From Gammaproteobacteria bacterium (GTDB lineage: Bacteria > Pseudomonadota > Gammaproteobacteria > Pseudomonadales > Azotimanducaceae_A), in the NCBI GenBank assembly GCA_012960755.1, contig DUAT01000182.1:900-57517 (forward strand): a stretch of 56,618 bases of DNA, given 5' to 3'. A model generated the notes under the pieces. That model worked only from the letters and a program-made list of their open reading frames with translations, did not search any database and had not been told where the DNA came from. Both the position numbers and the translations under genes were made by a program. Shown in pieces: positions 1 to 8,413 of the stretch; position 1 is the stretch's first letter; each line of letters opens with the position of its first letter.

Positions 1-304
1 GCCCAAATGAGTAGGCTCCGCCAGTGTGCGGCAAGGCGGTGGACATCTCGGCAATGGAAAAACACAAGCCAATATACATAACCGTAACAATCAACAAGGC
101 AACTAAAAATCCACCGAAGCCAGCCTGACCGACACCGAGATTCCATCCGGAAAAGTCTCCGGAGATAACGGCACCAACACCGAGGGCCCAAAGGGACCAG
201 GCTCCAGCATATTTTTTCAGGGTTCGCTTCTCAAAGTACGACTCATCGGCCACATGGTACTCAACCCCACCAGCCGCTTTTTTCGCGTTACCCTGTTCTA
301 TCAC
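1..304 (-). CDS. eat: Ethanolamine permease, APC family (N-terminal part, runs off the window)
   Basis: This is a proton-coupled amine transporter of the inner membrane in the amino acid-polyamine-organocation superfamily. I translated the minus strand from a GTG at 302-304. The GTG is preceded by an AGGGGG ribosome-binding site about 5 nt away, and no other in-frame start lies before an upstream TGA. The roughly 101 visible residues contain HVADESYFEKRTLKKYAGAW, then WALGVGAVISGDFSGWN, which is the characteristic TM1 of Eat-type ethanolamine permeases, then a second membrane helix and a STALPHTGGAYSFG segment. About three quarters of the protein lies outside the window. The substrate is assigned by resemblance only; a related amine is possible. 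No ethanolamine ammonia-lyase gene is visible. Confidence 0.8.
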   Translation of the reverse strand, partial: MIEQGNAKKAAGGVEYHVADESYFEKRTLKKYAGAWSLWALGVGAVISGDFSGWNLGVGQAGFGGFLVALLIVTVMYIGLCFSIAEMSTALPHTGGAYSFG

Positions 305-768
305 GGTATCCCCCTGTGCCTCGCATTTGCAGTGGTAGTCATGCTTTCAACCCCAGTCGTACCTCAGCGTTCAGATAACGGGCTACTCCCAGCCATCACT
401 CGCGCTTCTTCGATGTGTTAGTACAAACATTAATGAGGATAGGAAGAACTAACCACGTTTCGGCATCGGTTACCAAATATTTCTCTGCCTTACTTCCACA
501 GGTTTTCTCAGAATCAGATGAATATTGAAATTTAAAGCAGCGAATTTAACCGATGAGTTTTGCTGAGAACCCCGCTTTCGCGCCCGTTTCGTGTCGCTAA
601 ATTAAGACAGATCCCGCGCCGCCTGCCTGGCTTGTCCGGGCAATGCCACAAATCCAATATTTACCCTGGCACCCTACTCTGACCCCATCAACTCTATTCT
701 CGGTGTACTGTTACCTGGAACTATGTGTAGGATACCCAAATAGCAAGAACCTCGAATGGGAATTTTTA
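305..768. other. Intergenic stretch upstream of the ethanolamine permease
   Basis: No convincing gene. It must hold the promoter of the minus-strand permease. An ACTCTGACCCC motif at 676-685 also appears at 10095-10105. The weak open frame from 643 is only meaningful once it enters the SDR-like segment near 769. Confidence 0.4.
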
Positions 769-1030
769 GCGAGTGATTTCTCCGGGAAGTACATCGTCGT
801 TAGCGGTGCTGCGTCTGGCTTTGGTGCGGCAGTTGTCAGCCGCGCGTCAGGACTCGGAGCCCAGGTAGTCGGGTTGGATATCAACAAAGGCTTGGGCGAA
901 TCTGTGGTCAGCGGACGAGGTACTGATGCCTTTCAACACGGAAGAAAGTGGCGCTACCTGGGCCAAGGTGAGCGAGGCTAAAGATGCGTGGATAATGCTT
1001 GCACCAGGTCAAAAAAAGCAATCTGGCTAG
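769..1030 (+). pseudogene. Broken short-chain dehydrogenase/reductase (SDR) remnant
   Basis: Frame 1 from about 769 encodes DFSGKYIVVSGAASGFGAAV followed by LGAQVVGLDINK. This is the N-terminal Rossmann unit of a classical SDR, with the glycine-rich GAASGFG loop and the acidic end of the second strand. After about 925 homology continues in another frame, starting at the ATG at 926, with TEESGATWAKVSEAKDAW, the usual strand 3 to helix region, and stops at TAG 1028-1030. No NNAG, catalytic YxxxK or C-terminal part follows. The gene is therefore frameshifted and truncated to roughly the first third, and a functional enzyme is not expected. The exact frameshift point cannot be fixed by eye. Confidence 0.65.
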
Positions 1031-1144
1031 CCTTCCACTATTGGCTGCTTTTCAGCAGACCGCGATCTCAAAGTTGTGTTTGGTCAAATCCGCCTAGGTC
1101 TGTCCAGTAGCTTGTGATCAAGAAACCAGCTTATTTCAACTTCC

Positions 1145-1579
1145 CTAGGTGCAGCGTTTCCTTATGCGGCGCAGTTGGCCTGTAAGTATGTGTGGAAACA
1201 CGATTGAAGTAAGCAGCGGTCGCGCCAGTTTCCTGCGCAACGGAAGCCAGACCAGCTCTGCAATCTTGGTTAAATGAGTCTTTCCACCCAACTCTCGCAA
1301 TAGAAATGAATGACGCAATCGCCCGTCGTCGCCGTCAGTCTCCATGATGATGCACTCGTTGGCAAGGAACTCGACTATAGTCAGGTCGCTGACCTGGCCC
1401 CGGCCGAATGAAGGGCTCACCAACTTAAAGGTGGTTCCTGGCCCGAGGGGGCCGCTCGAGGTCTGTTCGAGCTCCAGTTCATGGCCCGCCCATTCCCTAT
1501 GACGATTGAAATCCGCCAAATAAGCGAAGACGCACTCAGCCGATGCTACGATGTTGATCTCCCGCTGGACTTTATTCAC
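1145..1579 (-). CDS. SRPBCC-fold protein (polyketide cyclase/dehydrase-like)
   Basis: The 144-aa protein starts with MNKVQREINIVASAECVFAY, the typical first strand and helix of the START/SRPBCC fold. ADFNRHREWAGHELELEQ follows, then a GPLGPGTTFKL turn and a C-terminal long amphipathic helix rich in Leu and Arg. The length matches the family. Members bind hydrophobic ligands in a deep cavity or catalyse cyclisation; nothing here fixes a ligand. It stands alone between an SDR remnant and a gene-poor stretch, so context does not help. The fold assignment is fairly safe and the function is unknown. Confidence 0.65.
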   Translation of the reverse strand: MNKVQREINIVASAECVFAYLADFNRHREWAGHELELEQTSSGPLGPGTTFKLVSPSFGRGQVSDLTIVEFLANECIIMETDGDDGRLRHSFLLRELGGKTHLTKIAELVWLPLRRKLARPLLTSIVFPHILTGQLRRIRKRCT

Positions 1580-2216
1580 GATTGTTCTTTACCCTTACTT
1601 GGTTCTGGTGAGTTCCGGTGAAGCTGTTATGGGCCTGATTTCTGTTCCAGATGGATATTCATGAATTATGCGTCGATTCTCATCAATAAAACAATATTCG
1701 CACCATAAGTTCTTTCAGCATTCAGAAAAAGTGGCTTCATCCTTCTAATGCCACGCCTGCATGACTACCCTGGTCTGTGTTCAACTCCGCCAGCCTGGTC
1801 ATGTTCAATCTCGCGAACCTATGCTGAGATCGACAGCACCACAATATTGCATTCGTTGAGTCGGCTCCGCTTAAGGTACGACATTGGGTCGGTGTTATGT
1901 GATCGTCAGGGTACATTGTTTTAAACATAAAAGGCTTGAGTCAATTTTTGTGATCCCTGGTATTCATGCTTGTAACAATTCTATATCTGCCTAATCGTGT
2001 TCGACTGTCCATGCTAGAAAGTGAGACATCGGTTAGGGCCCGTTGAAATCTGCTCGACTATCACCCTCTTTATAGAGCCAAGATATTTGTGCAGTCGTTA
2101 AGAAAAGCGGTTTAAACTACTTGTCCTCGCATCTGTTTATTACCGCTGGTCTTGACTAAGTGATAAGAATACCAGCACAGATCGAGCCGCCCATAGATAA
2201 AATGGAGGGAAAGGTT
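1580..2216. other. Gene-poor stretch
   Basis: No gene I can support. A 63-codon minus-strand frame at 1737-1928 has neither a recognisable fold nor a convincing ribosome-binding site. The segment should contain the divergent promoters of the SRPBCC gene and the VOC gene. Confidence 0.35.
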
Positions 2217-2585
2217 ATGGCGACGCGACCTGAAATCTGGATCGGGCATGTCGATTTACGGACAACTAATCTTAAGGGCTCCTCGAAGTTTCTTGAGGAC
2301 GTCGGTTTAAGGCATGTATTTGCCAATGAAGAAATGGCGATTGTAGAACTAAGGGGCGGTACACATCTCATCATGTTTGAGCGAGATAAGCTTGAAAACT
2401 CTGAAAGCTACTTTGATTTCATGATAGAAGATATCGATGTTTTGCATTCCAGACTGGATAAATTGGGCTACCCTGTCACAGACATCGAAAGAGGCGAGAT
2501 ACATGACACCTTTTCTGTGAGGGAGCCCGGTGGTAATAGAATTCGCGTTAATTCAAGTCATGTGGATGATCATGCAGCGGTGTAG
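2217..2585 (+). CDS. VOC-superfamily protein (glyoxalase/bleomycin-resistance fold)
   Basis: I chose the ATG at 2217 because GGAGGGAAAGG lies just upstream. A longer frame opens at 2160 but has no such site. The 122-aa product starts ATRPEIWIGHVDLRTTNLKG, the first beta strand of a VOC module with a possible metal-binding His. It continues with SSKFLEDVGLRHVF, AIVELRGGTHLIMFE and ends with SVREPGGNRIRVNSSHV, the typical last strand where the second module ligand usually sits. One domain of this size forms a dimer in known members. Substrate is unknown; lyase, dioxygenase and binding-protein roles are all possible. Confidence 0.75.
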   Translation: MATRPEIWIGHVDLRTTNLKGSSKFLEDVGLRHVFANEEMAIVELRGGTHLIMFERDKLENSESYFDFMIEDIDVLHSRLDKLGYPVTDIERGEIHDTFSVREPGGNRIRVNSSHVDDHAAV

Positions 2586-2954
2586 GCTTGTATTAAAAGT
2601 GGATACTCACAGACAGATAACCTACTCATAATAGGCGACAATAACCGCATAAGTGTTTTTTGGAAATCTAGATTGCAAACAGAAGTACCGCGCTAGTGCA
2701 CGCAGACCGAGATTCTGACGAGTCAGGGTTGCAGCGCACTGGCAAGGGATCGAAATTGACCTGCGGGTCAAGGACTATCACATCAATGCCGCGACCCGCC
2801 AGATAGACCGCGGCGACACAAGGGCGACGAGCCTGCGCCGGATACTGCCTCAGCAGACGCAAGCGCTGCCTGCTACCCTTTTATCGCTGCAGTTTTTAAG
2901 AGCGGCTTTTGAATGCAGAAACGCGACGCGCAGGTTCGACGCTAAGGCTGTAGT
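2586..2954. other. Gene-poor stretch with a possible coding relic
   Basis: No intact gene. On the minus strand at about 2668-2862 a short frame contains AAVYLAGRGIDVIVLDPQ, which faintly resembles the first Rossmann unit of an FAD-dependent oxidoreductase. The GxGxxG motif is missing and the similarity may be accidental. Confidence 0.3.
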
Positions 2955-3659
2955 TCATTCAGCGGTATAGATAATTTCACACATTTCAAAATTATCAGAG
3001 ATCACTTCCTCAACCAGGGCTGATGCTGAAGCCCAAATACTCATCCAGGCCGCATCAGCGTACGCTTCATCTAGAATCCTGCCTGCTGCAGAACTGGAAG
3101 GACTTGCGGCTCTGAGGTGGTAGGCTTCGTGTGTTCCTCCACCAATAGGCTGAAAAACACCTAGATTGATTGTATGACCTACAGATCTGAGTGCCTTTTC
3201 AAGCTTTGCAATCTGCGCAACAAATGACTGAATATTGTTATTAGCAATCTTCAGCCTCCATAAACGTTCAAACCCAGGCTCGAGGATATATTCCTTTAAA
3301 GGCTTAAAGATTGCGGAGTACTTCACTTGCCTTAGGGCCATTAGTTCAGCGGTGGCCTGGAAAGGGTCATACTTGTCCGTGGCTGCTATGGCATCGACCA
3401 TTGAGTCATAACCATTCCAAACAAACATCTGCCCAGGATAGTCATTACCGGTCTTTGTCACACACACACCCGCTACTGAGGAGCCAATAGCCTTAAAGGG
3501 CGCATCATTAGCTTTCAAAGCAGCAATGTAAGCGTCAACGTTTGTTGCCTGAACCATGAGCGTGGTAAAAGCGCCGTCACCAACTGGCACGGGTTCGTGT
3601 TGATCAGCGAATAATGACCAGGAAGCAGCCAAAACTAGAAAAGGAACGAGCAATTTCAT
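2955..3659 (-). CDS. Exported protein of unknown function, two ferredoxin-like repeats
   Basis: The 234-aa product begins with a Sec-type signal peptide: MKLLVPFLVLAASWSLFADQ has one Lys, a hydrophobic core and probable cleavage near residue 18. The mature protein shows two halves that could be dimeric alpha-beta barrel modules. One has FTTLMVQATNVDAYIAAL and the other has LEKALRSVGHTINLGVFQPI with AAWMSIWASASALVEEVI. Each is a strand-helix pattern in which a 'distance' or 'quality' of a measured value is typical of uncharacterised environmental proteins. I do not recognise a named family or any catalytic motif. It is transcribed away from the following esterase gene. Confidence 0.6.
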   Translation of the reverse strand: MKLLVPFLVLAASWSLFADQHEPVPVGDGAFTTLMVQATNVDAYIAALKANDAPFKAIGSSVAGVCVTKTGNDYPGQMFVWNGYDSMVDAIAATDKYDPFQATAELMALRQVKYSAIFKPLKEYILEPGFERLWRLKIANNNIQSFVAQIAKLEKALRSVGHTINLGVFQPIGGGTHEAYHLRAASPSSSAAGRILDEAYADAAWMSIWASASALVEEVISDNFEMCEIIYTAE

Positions 3660-3921
3660 TTTCTCTTACCTTCTTTGTAAATAGGAGTGATAACGAATAC
3701 ACCATAGCCATTTCAATTGATCAGGTCCAGATTAGTTCGATTTTGGTAACTGCCGGGGAGAAGTTGCATTTTACCTGATTCCTACCTATTAAATTATTCT
3801 GGCTAGGTAATAATCGCTGTGCAGTTTAAGCACCTGCAATCCCTTATAATCGTTTAGTTTCTTCCCATTGGATAACAGGTTAAGTTATCCAACCGATTAA
3901 CTTCAACTCGAATTCGGCACT

Positions 3922-5793
3922 ATGTTAAAGAAAACACTGATCGGTATAGCCACCCTCATTTTAATTGTTGCAGTGCCTATTTCATTCCTCGGTTACAAAT
4001 TTTCTCAATCCGGTGATGACTACGGGGAAGAACGACAGCTAGAGAACGCACAAACTGTGCGTAGCACCACCTATGGGGATGTTGTTGGTTTTGTCGATAT
4101 CTCAGGCTCGCATACCTGGATGGGCATTCCATTTGCAACGCCGCCTATCGGCGATTTACGCTGGAAAGCACCAACGAAACCGAAAGCATGGCAAGGCACA
4201 CGTGCTGCGTTGCAGGCTTCTGATCGGTGTAAACAGATCAGCTCACCCGGCGAGAGCAGACCACCTGAAGAACTAGGCAAGCCAATTGGTTCAGAGGACT
4301 GCCTCTATCTGAATATCTTTGCACCGGAAATCCCCAAGCATGATGTGCCGACCAAAGAGGCCAGATTACCGGTCATGGTGTACGTTCACGGTGGCGGCAA
4401 CGTTGCCGGATATGCCAATCAATTTAAATACTCCGGTCGAAACCTGGCCAGAAATCACAACGTTATTATTGTCAACTTTAACTACCGGCTTGGTCTCTTT
4501 GGTTGGTTCACACATCCGTCCCTCAACAGCGACGGTTCACCTGAAGACCAATCTGGTAACTATGGCATCCTCGATTGCCTAGCCGCATTACAATGGGTGC
4601 AGGACAACATAGCAGCTTTTGGCGGTGACCCGACCAACGTGACCTTATTCGGCGAGTCTGCTGGCGGCATGAATATCTTTGCCATTCTCGCTTCGGAGCA
4701 AGGCCAGGGACTTTTTCACAAAGCCATCATCCAAAGCGGCCTACCCATTTCAATACCCCTGGATCTGGCACAGAACTATATCGAAGATTCTGGACACGTG
4801 AACAGTGGCCGGGAGATCACAAATCAACTGCTCATCGCCGATGGCTTGGCCTCATCAAGACAAAATGCGGTATCACATCAAAACCAGATGGCTGATTCAG
4901 AGATAAGCGGCTACCTAAAAGCAAAAACAGCGAACGAAGTTTTAATGCTTCTGGGTACTGAAGGTATGCCTGAACTTCCCATGATTTTTCGTGACGGTAC
5001 GGTGGTACCTACTACGGATTTGATGGAAGTGTTCGGTAATGCCGATAACTACAATGCCGTCCCTATCATGATCGGCACCAATCGAGATGAATTCAAACCA
5101 TTTTTCATTGGCGACAGAAGCCTGGTCGCTTTAGATATGGGCTTTGTGCCAAGAATCATTGATGATGCACACTTCCACGCCGTCACAGGTTACTTTAACG
5201 ATTCCTGGAAAGCGCGAGGCGTTGACGAGGCCGCCATGCAACTGGTTGCATCACAAGCCGAAGCCGTATTTGCCTATCGGTTTGACTGGGACGAGTTACC
5301 GACTGTGCTCGGCGTTGATCTGTCGGTGTTAATAGGTGCAATGCATGCCGCCGAAATACCGTTTATTTTCGAAAGCTTCGATGATCGATTGATGAACTGG
5401 GTTTTGTTCTCGGATGACAATATTCCCAGCCGGACTGAGTTATCCCAGAAAATGTCATCTTACTGGGCTGAGTTTGCCTACAACAGCTCACCCGGGAAAG
5501 GTCGTGATGGCACACAAACTCCATGGCAACCGTGGAATAACAATCCCGACCAGGGGAAATTTATCATGCTCGATAGTGAGCGCGGTGGTGGAATACGTAT
5601 GAACAATGATGCAGTTACTTTTGCCGTGCTCAAACAACGTCTGCTCCTGGACACTTCATTTCCGAACGCCGCAGCCAAAAGCAAGATCTATGATTGTGTA
5701 TTTAGGGATAGCCAATACTGGCATGAACAAGAATTTCTCAACCTGGGTGGCGAGACCTGTGATATCCCTATCTTCCAGTTCCTGAGGCTCTAA
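3922..5793 (+). CDS. Type-B carboxylesterase, membrane-anchored or exported
   Basis: This alpha/beta hydrolase of the carboxylesterase type-B/cholinesterase family (623 aa) would cleave carboxylic esters outside the cytoplasm. Residues 5-24 form a hydrophobic N-terminal signal or anchor after MLKK. SEDCLYLNIF (124-133) is the family signature, HGGGN (156-160) the oxyanion hole, and FGESAGG (243-249) contains the nucleophile Ser246. IMIGTNRDEF carries the likely acid residue and GAMHAAEIPFIF the usual His region. Length is slightly above the usual 500-580 residues, mainly because of the anchor. It is monocistronic, with a possible hairpin after the stop at 5838-5861. The natural substrate cannot be read from the sequence. 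Confidence 0.88.
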   Translation: MLKKTLIGIATLILIVAVPISFLGYKFSQSGDDYGEERQLENAQTVRSTTYGDVVGFVDISGSHTWMGIPFATPPIGDLRWKAPTKPKAWQGTRAALQASDRCKQISSPGESRPPEELGKPIGSEDCLYLNIFAPEIPKHDVPTKEARLPVMVYVHGGGNVAGYANQFKYSGRNLARNHNVIIVNFNYRLGLFGWFTHPSLNSDGSPEDQSGNYGILDCLAALQWVQDNIAAFGGDPTNVTLFGESAGGMNIFAILASEQGQGLFHKAIIQSGLPISIPLDLAQNYIEDSGHVNSGREITNQLLIADGLASSRQNAVSHQNQMADSEISGYLKAKTANEVLMLLGTEGMPELPMIFRDGTVVPTTDLMEVFGNADNYNAVPIMIGTNRDEFKPFFIGDRSLVALDMGFVPRIIDDAHFHAVTGYFNDSWKARGVDEAAMQLVASQAEAVFAYRFDWDELPTVLGVDLSVLIGAMHAAEIPFIFESFDDRLMNWVLFSDDNIPSRTELSQKMSSYWAEFAYNSSPGKGRDGTQTPWQPWNNNPDQGKFIMLDSERGGGIRMNNDAVTFAVLKQRLLLDTSFPNAAAKSKIYDCVFRDSQYWHEQEFLNLGGETCDIPIFQFLRL

Positions 5794-5837
5794 CCCACCT
5801 AACTGGCCAGCTGACTACCATCTCAAGGGAGTACTAA

Positions 5838-5861
5838 GCCTATCGTCTAGCCTGGATAGGC
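5838..5861. terminator. Possible hairpin between convergent esterase and AsmA-like genes
   Basis: GCCTATC (5838-5844) and GATAGGC (5855-5861) are exact reverse complements around a 10-nt loop. There is no following T-tract on the plus strand, so a role in termination is uncertain. Confidence 0.3.
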
Positions 5862-5910
5862 CCATTGCCCGTCAAGCGATCAGCCTGTTCACATTAGCGC
5901 AGTGGCTTCA

Positions 5911-6675
5911 TCAGTCGTCTTTTCTAAACAGACCTTTGAGTTTATTGATGCCTTCAATCGCCGTTTTACCGAGTTTTTCACGCAGCTTCGTCTTCGCCCG
6001 CTGCCCGGCGATGTCGGCAATAGCATCACTGACAGTACTGGCAACCAGCGACGTTAGTTGCAGTGCAATTTCTGCGCCCACTTCATCAGGGGTCTTGCCA
6101 TCAGTAGCTGAGCCAATGCGCTTGAGGTTGAAACCCGGCAAAGACAAGTCGTGATTGCCCAGGGTGTCACTACGCAATTCGAGACTACCATCAGCAAATT
6201 TGATCCGTTTGATGGCCAGTTCTACATCTGCACTATCGCTCGCGGCTGCTCCATCGAAGGCCTCAGACTCGGGCATCCCATCGAGCAGTGACTGAACATT
6301 GGTTTGAGTGCCTCTTTGTTCAACCAGCACCTGGGCGCCCATTACAGAAATTTCATTGATGACATAAACGGTGCTGGTCAGGCTGGCAACATCAATAGCG
6401 ACATTAATCGCTTCCATGGTGAACAAATTACCATCAGAAAAGCCGACGGGGTTCGCAACGGTTAAACCAGAAAGTGCCGCAGAGCCCTCCTGAAGATCAA
6501 CCTTGACCTCACGCACCCTTATCTCGGTGCCCATTACGTCCGAACCCACTTGTTCAATGGCTTGTTTCACTAGACCGTCCAAATTTTCCAGCAAATACAA
6601 GCCAGCACCCACTACAGCAAGAATCAAAAACAGGACTACACCACCAACTACCTTAGCCACGATCAGCCCCCACAT
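5911..6675 (-). CDS. AsmA-like membrane-anchored protein
   Basis: The 254-aa protein has one N-terminal membrane helix (about residues 8-29, VVGGVVLFLILAVVGAGLYL). A periplasmic region follows with the pattern LVKQAIEQVGSDVMGTEIRV, GSAALSGLTVANPVGFSDG, and IDVASLTSTVYVINEISV. These are the strand-turn units of AsmA/DUF748-type proteins that line a lipid-handling groove. It is much shorter than true AsmA (over 600 aa), so it corresponds to the N-terminal part of that fold only, plus a charged C-terminal helix region. Similar short proteins are common in gammaproteobacteria and uncharacterised. It converges with the esterase gene. Confidence 0.6.
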   Translation of the reverse strand: MWGLIVAKVVGGVVLFLILAVVGAGLYLLENLDGLVKQAIEQVGSDVMGTEIRVREVKVDLQEGSAALSGLTVANPVGFSDGNLFTMEAINVAIDVASLTSTVYVINEISVMGAQVLVEQRGTQTNVQSLLDGMPESEAFDGAAASDSADVELAIKRIKFADGSLELRSDTLGNHDLSLPGFNLKRIGSATDGKTPDEVGAEIALQLTSLVASTVSDAIADIAGQRAKTKLREKLGKTAIEGINKLKGLFRKDD

Positions 6676-7066
6676 CTTAAGAAACAGACATAGGATAACA
6701 GTACAGCAGGGACACTAAAACGTTATGCAAACGAAACGGGCTAAAGTACGAGGCGCAGGGCTTGGCTTTGCTCAAGAGGCGACAAGAAGGATTTATGATC
6801 GAGCATCAAATCCAATGCTCATGAGGCGTCGTCATAAGGCGTCATAGCCAATAAAAAGACGTTAAACAATTTAGTATTGGTGCGACCGTCTCCTTGCCTA
6901 TGTTCAACCAGAGATTCTTGCGCTTGAACCGTATGAAGCAACGTGGTTTAAATTCTATTTCCAGAAGGGTTAACCCAGATAATTTGCTTTTGACTCGTTG
7001 GCAATCAAATCATGAGGGTCGAAAATACAGTTTCCAAATAAAGCGGGTCTTCGATACCAGCCTGGT
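6676..7066. other. Intergenic stretch
   Basis: I see no gene, RNA or clear repeat here. It separates two minus-strand genes, so it should hold the promoter of the AsmA-like gene and the end of the PhyH-like transcript. Confidence 0.4.
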
Positions 7067-8260
7067 TCAGTAAGCAAACTGATCGACGCGGCATGCCGCC
7101 TGGCTCAAGCCTTTACCACGAATGAATTTAGGATCGAGCCAACGCTCAACGGCTTCAATTTCCCATCCTGAGCACAATCGTTCTACCGGCACCTGTGAAA
7201 GTGCCAGCCAGATACCCCTATAACCCACCGGGAAACCATTATCGTTGAACGTGTAACCATAAACACGGCAAAGGCCATCGCCTTCCGGATAATCACCGAT
7301 ATAGGACAACCACGGAGTCTCTATCCGTACCTGTTCGCGCAGGTGTTGCTGGCAGGTTGCGATGAAGTTACCCAGATCCCAATCTGGGATCGCTCGCTCA
7401 CTCTTGGTTTTTCCACCGGGTAATTGCAAGCCACCCTCTGTCTCAAGAAAAAACACTTCTGTTTCCTCGCGCTCACGCAGCAGTACCGCTCTGGTAGTCG
7501 CAATCTCTCGATCACTATGTACAGCGATCAGCTTTCGGCCTTCTACGCTGAGCGCGTTGGCGACATCATCGTGAAACAAATAATAACCCGTGGCCGGTGG
7601 GTAGGATGCTGCGGCGTATTTATTGAACAGACCGACGCGGTGATGACTCGAACGGTTGGGGTCTGCGCGATGCCAAAGGTGCATGTTCATTAACAGCAAG
7701 TCACCTCGCTGCAAGCCTGGGTCGATGAATTCATGAGCTTCTGGCCTGATCGCCGGTTCAACCTCAAGGCAGGGTGTTTTCCCTGGATGAACCCTTTCAG
7801 TCCGGTGTGAACCGGGTGCCACATAAAGCGGACCGGCTGCTTCGTTAAAATCACAGAAAGGAACGATGGTGAACAGCCAATGCATCGAACTGCCCACCGG
7901 GCGCCAGCGTTTATAATCGTGATGCGCGGGCAGGCCAGCACCGTCAGGGGTGCGGTCATAGATTACATAGGCGGTCAGTACTGGATCGTCTGACAGCAGG
8001 TCACGTGCAGAACTGACGATGGTTTCATGCTCAATAACAAACGCCAGATCCGGATCGCGAGCGGACTGGGTTGCCAAAGTATAGCGGCCGGGATCCGGGT
8101 ATACTGGCGCGTTGGGATCGAGGGTACCATCAAGCGGTGGGTTATTTGCGACTCCCTGCTCGAGGCGTTTAATATCTATCTCATCAATTGCCCCTTTGAG
8201 AATCAAGTATCCCTGATCATTAAATTGTTCGATTTGCGTTTTACTTAACATAGTAGTCAC
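7067..8260 (-). CDS. PhyH-family dioxygenase fused to a Nudix-like domain
   Basis: Residues 1-230 match phytanoyl-CoA dioxygenase-like enzymes, which use Fe(II) and 2-oxoglutarate to hydroxylate a substrate. H113-H-D115 is the iron-binding HxD, H197 in MHLWHRADPN the distal His, and R208 in HHRVGLFN the likely 2-oxoglutarate anchor. Residues 250-397 look like a Nudix hydrolase fold: TTRAVLLREREETEVFFLE, then LQLPGGKTKSE (279-289), then HLREQVRIE (306-314). The Nudix box keeps the PGGK turn and the RE pair, but the EE of the consensus REUxEE is replaced by RI and the loop is longer, so pyrophosphohydrolase activity is doubtful. Usual PhyH proteins have 270-320 residues. The gene runs in the same direction as the methyltransferase upstream, 153 bp away. 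Confidence 0.75.
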   Translation of the reverse strand: MTTMLSKTQIEQFNDQGYLILKGAIDEIDIKRLEQGVANNPPLDGTLDPNAPVYPDPGRYTLATQSARDPDLAFVIEHETIVSSARDLLSDDPVLTAYVIYDRTPDGAGLPAHHDYKRWRPVGSSMHWLFTIVPFCDFNEAAGPLYVAPGSHRTERVHPGKTPCLEVEPAIRPEAHEFIDPGLQRGDLLLMNMHLWHRADPNRSSHHRVGLFNKYAAASYPPATGYYLFHDDVANALSVEGRKLIAVHSDREIATTRAVLLREREETEVFFLETEGGLQLPGGKTKSERAIPDWDLGNFIATCQQHLREQVRIETPWLSYIGDYPEGDGLCRVYGYTFNDNGFPVGYRGIWLALSQVPVERLCSGWEIEAVERWLDPKFIRGKGLSQAACRVDQFAY

Positions 8261-8413
8261 ATTGTTGAACTGATAATAAAGATTTTGATTGACCGCATTC
8301 CTGATCTAATGGCCTTGCCAACCTGCAAGATAACCCTTTTTCCCAACTGAGGCATTGCTTATATTTGCTCTGACCCATTGCCGAAAGGAAATCCTTTCGA
8401 ACACGACATAAGG

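Noticed and set aside
2741..2775. TTGACCTGCGGGTCAA as a further FNR site
   Set aside because: The TTGA and TCAA half-sites are 8 bp apart, not the required 6, and no gene starts downstream at a sensible distance.
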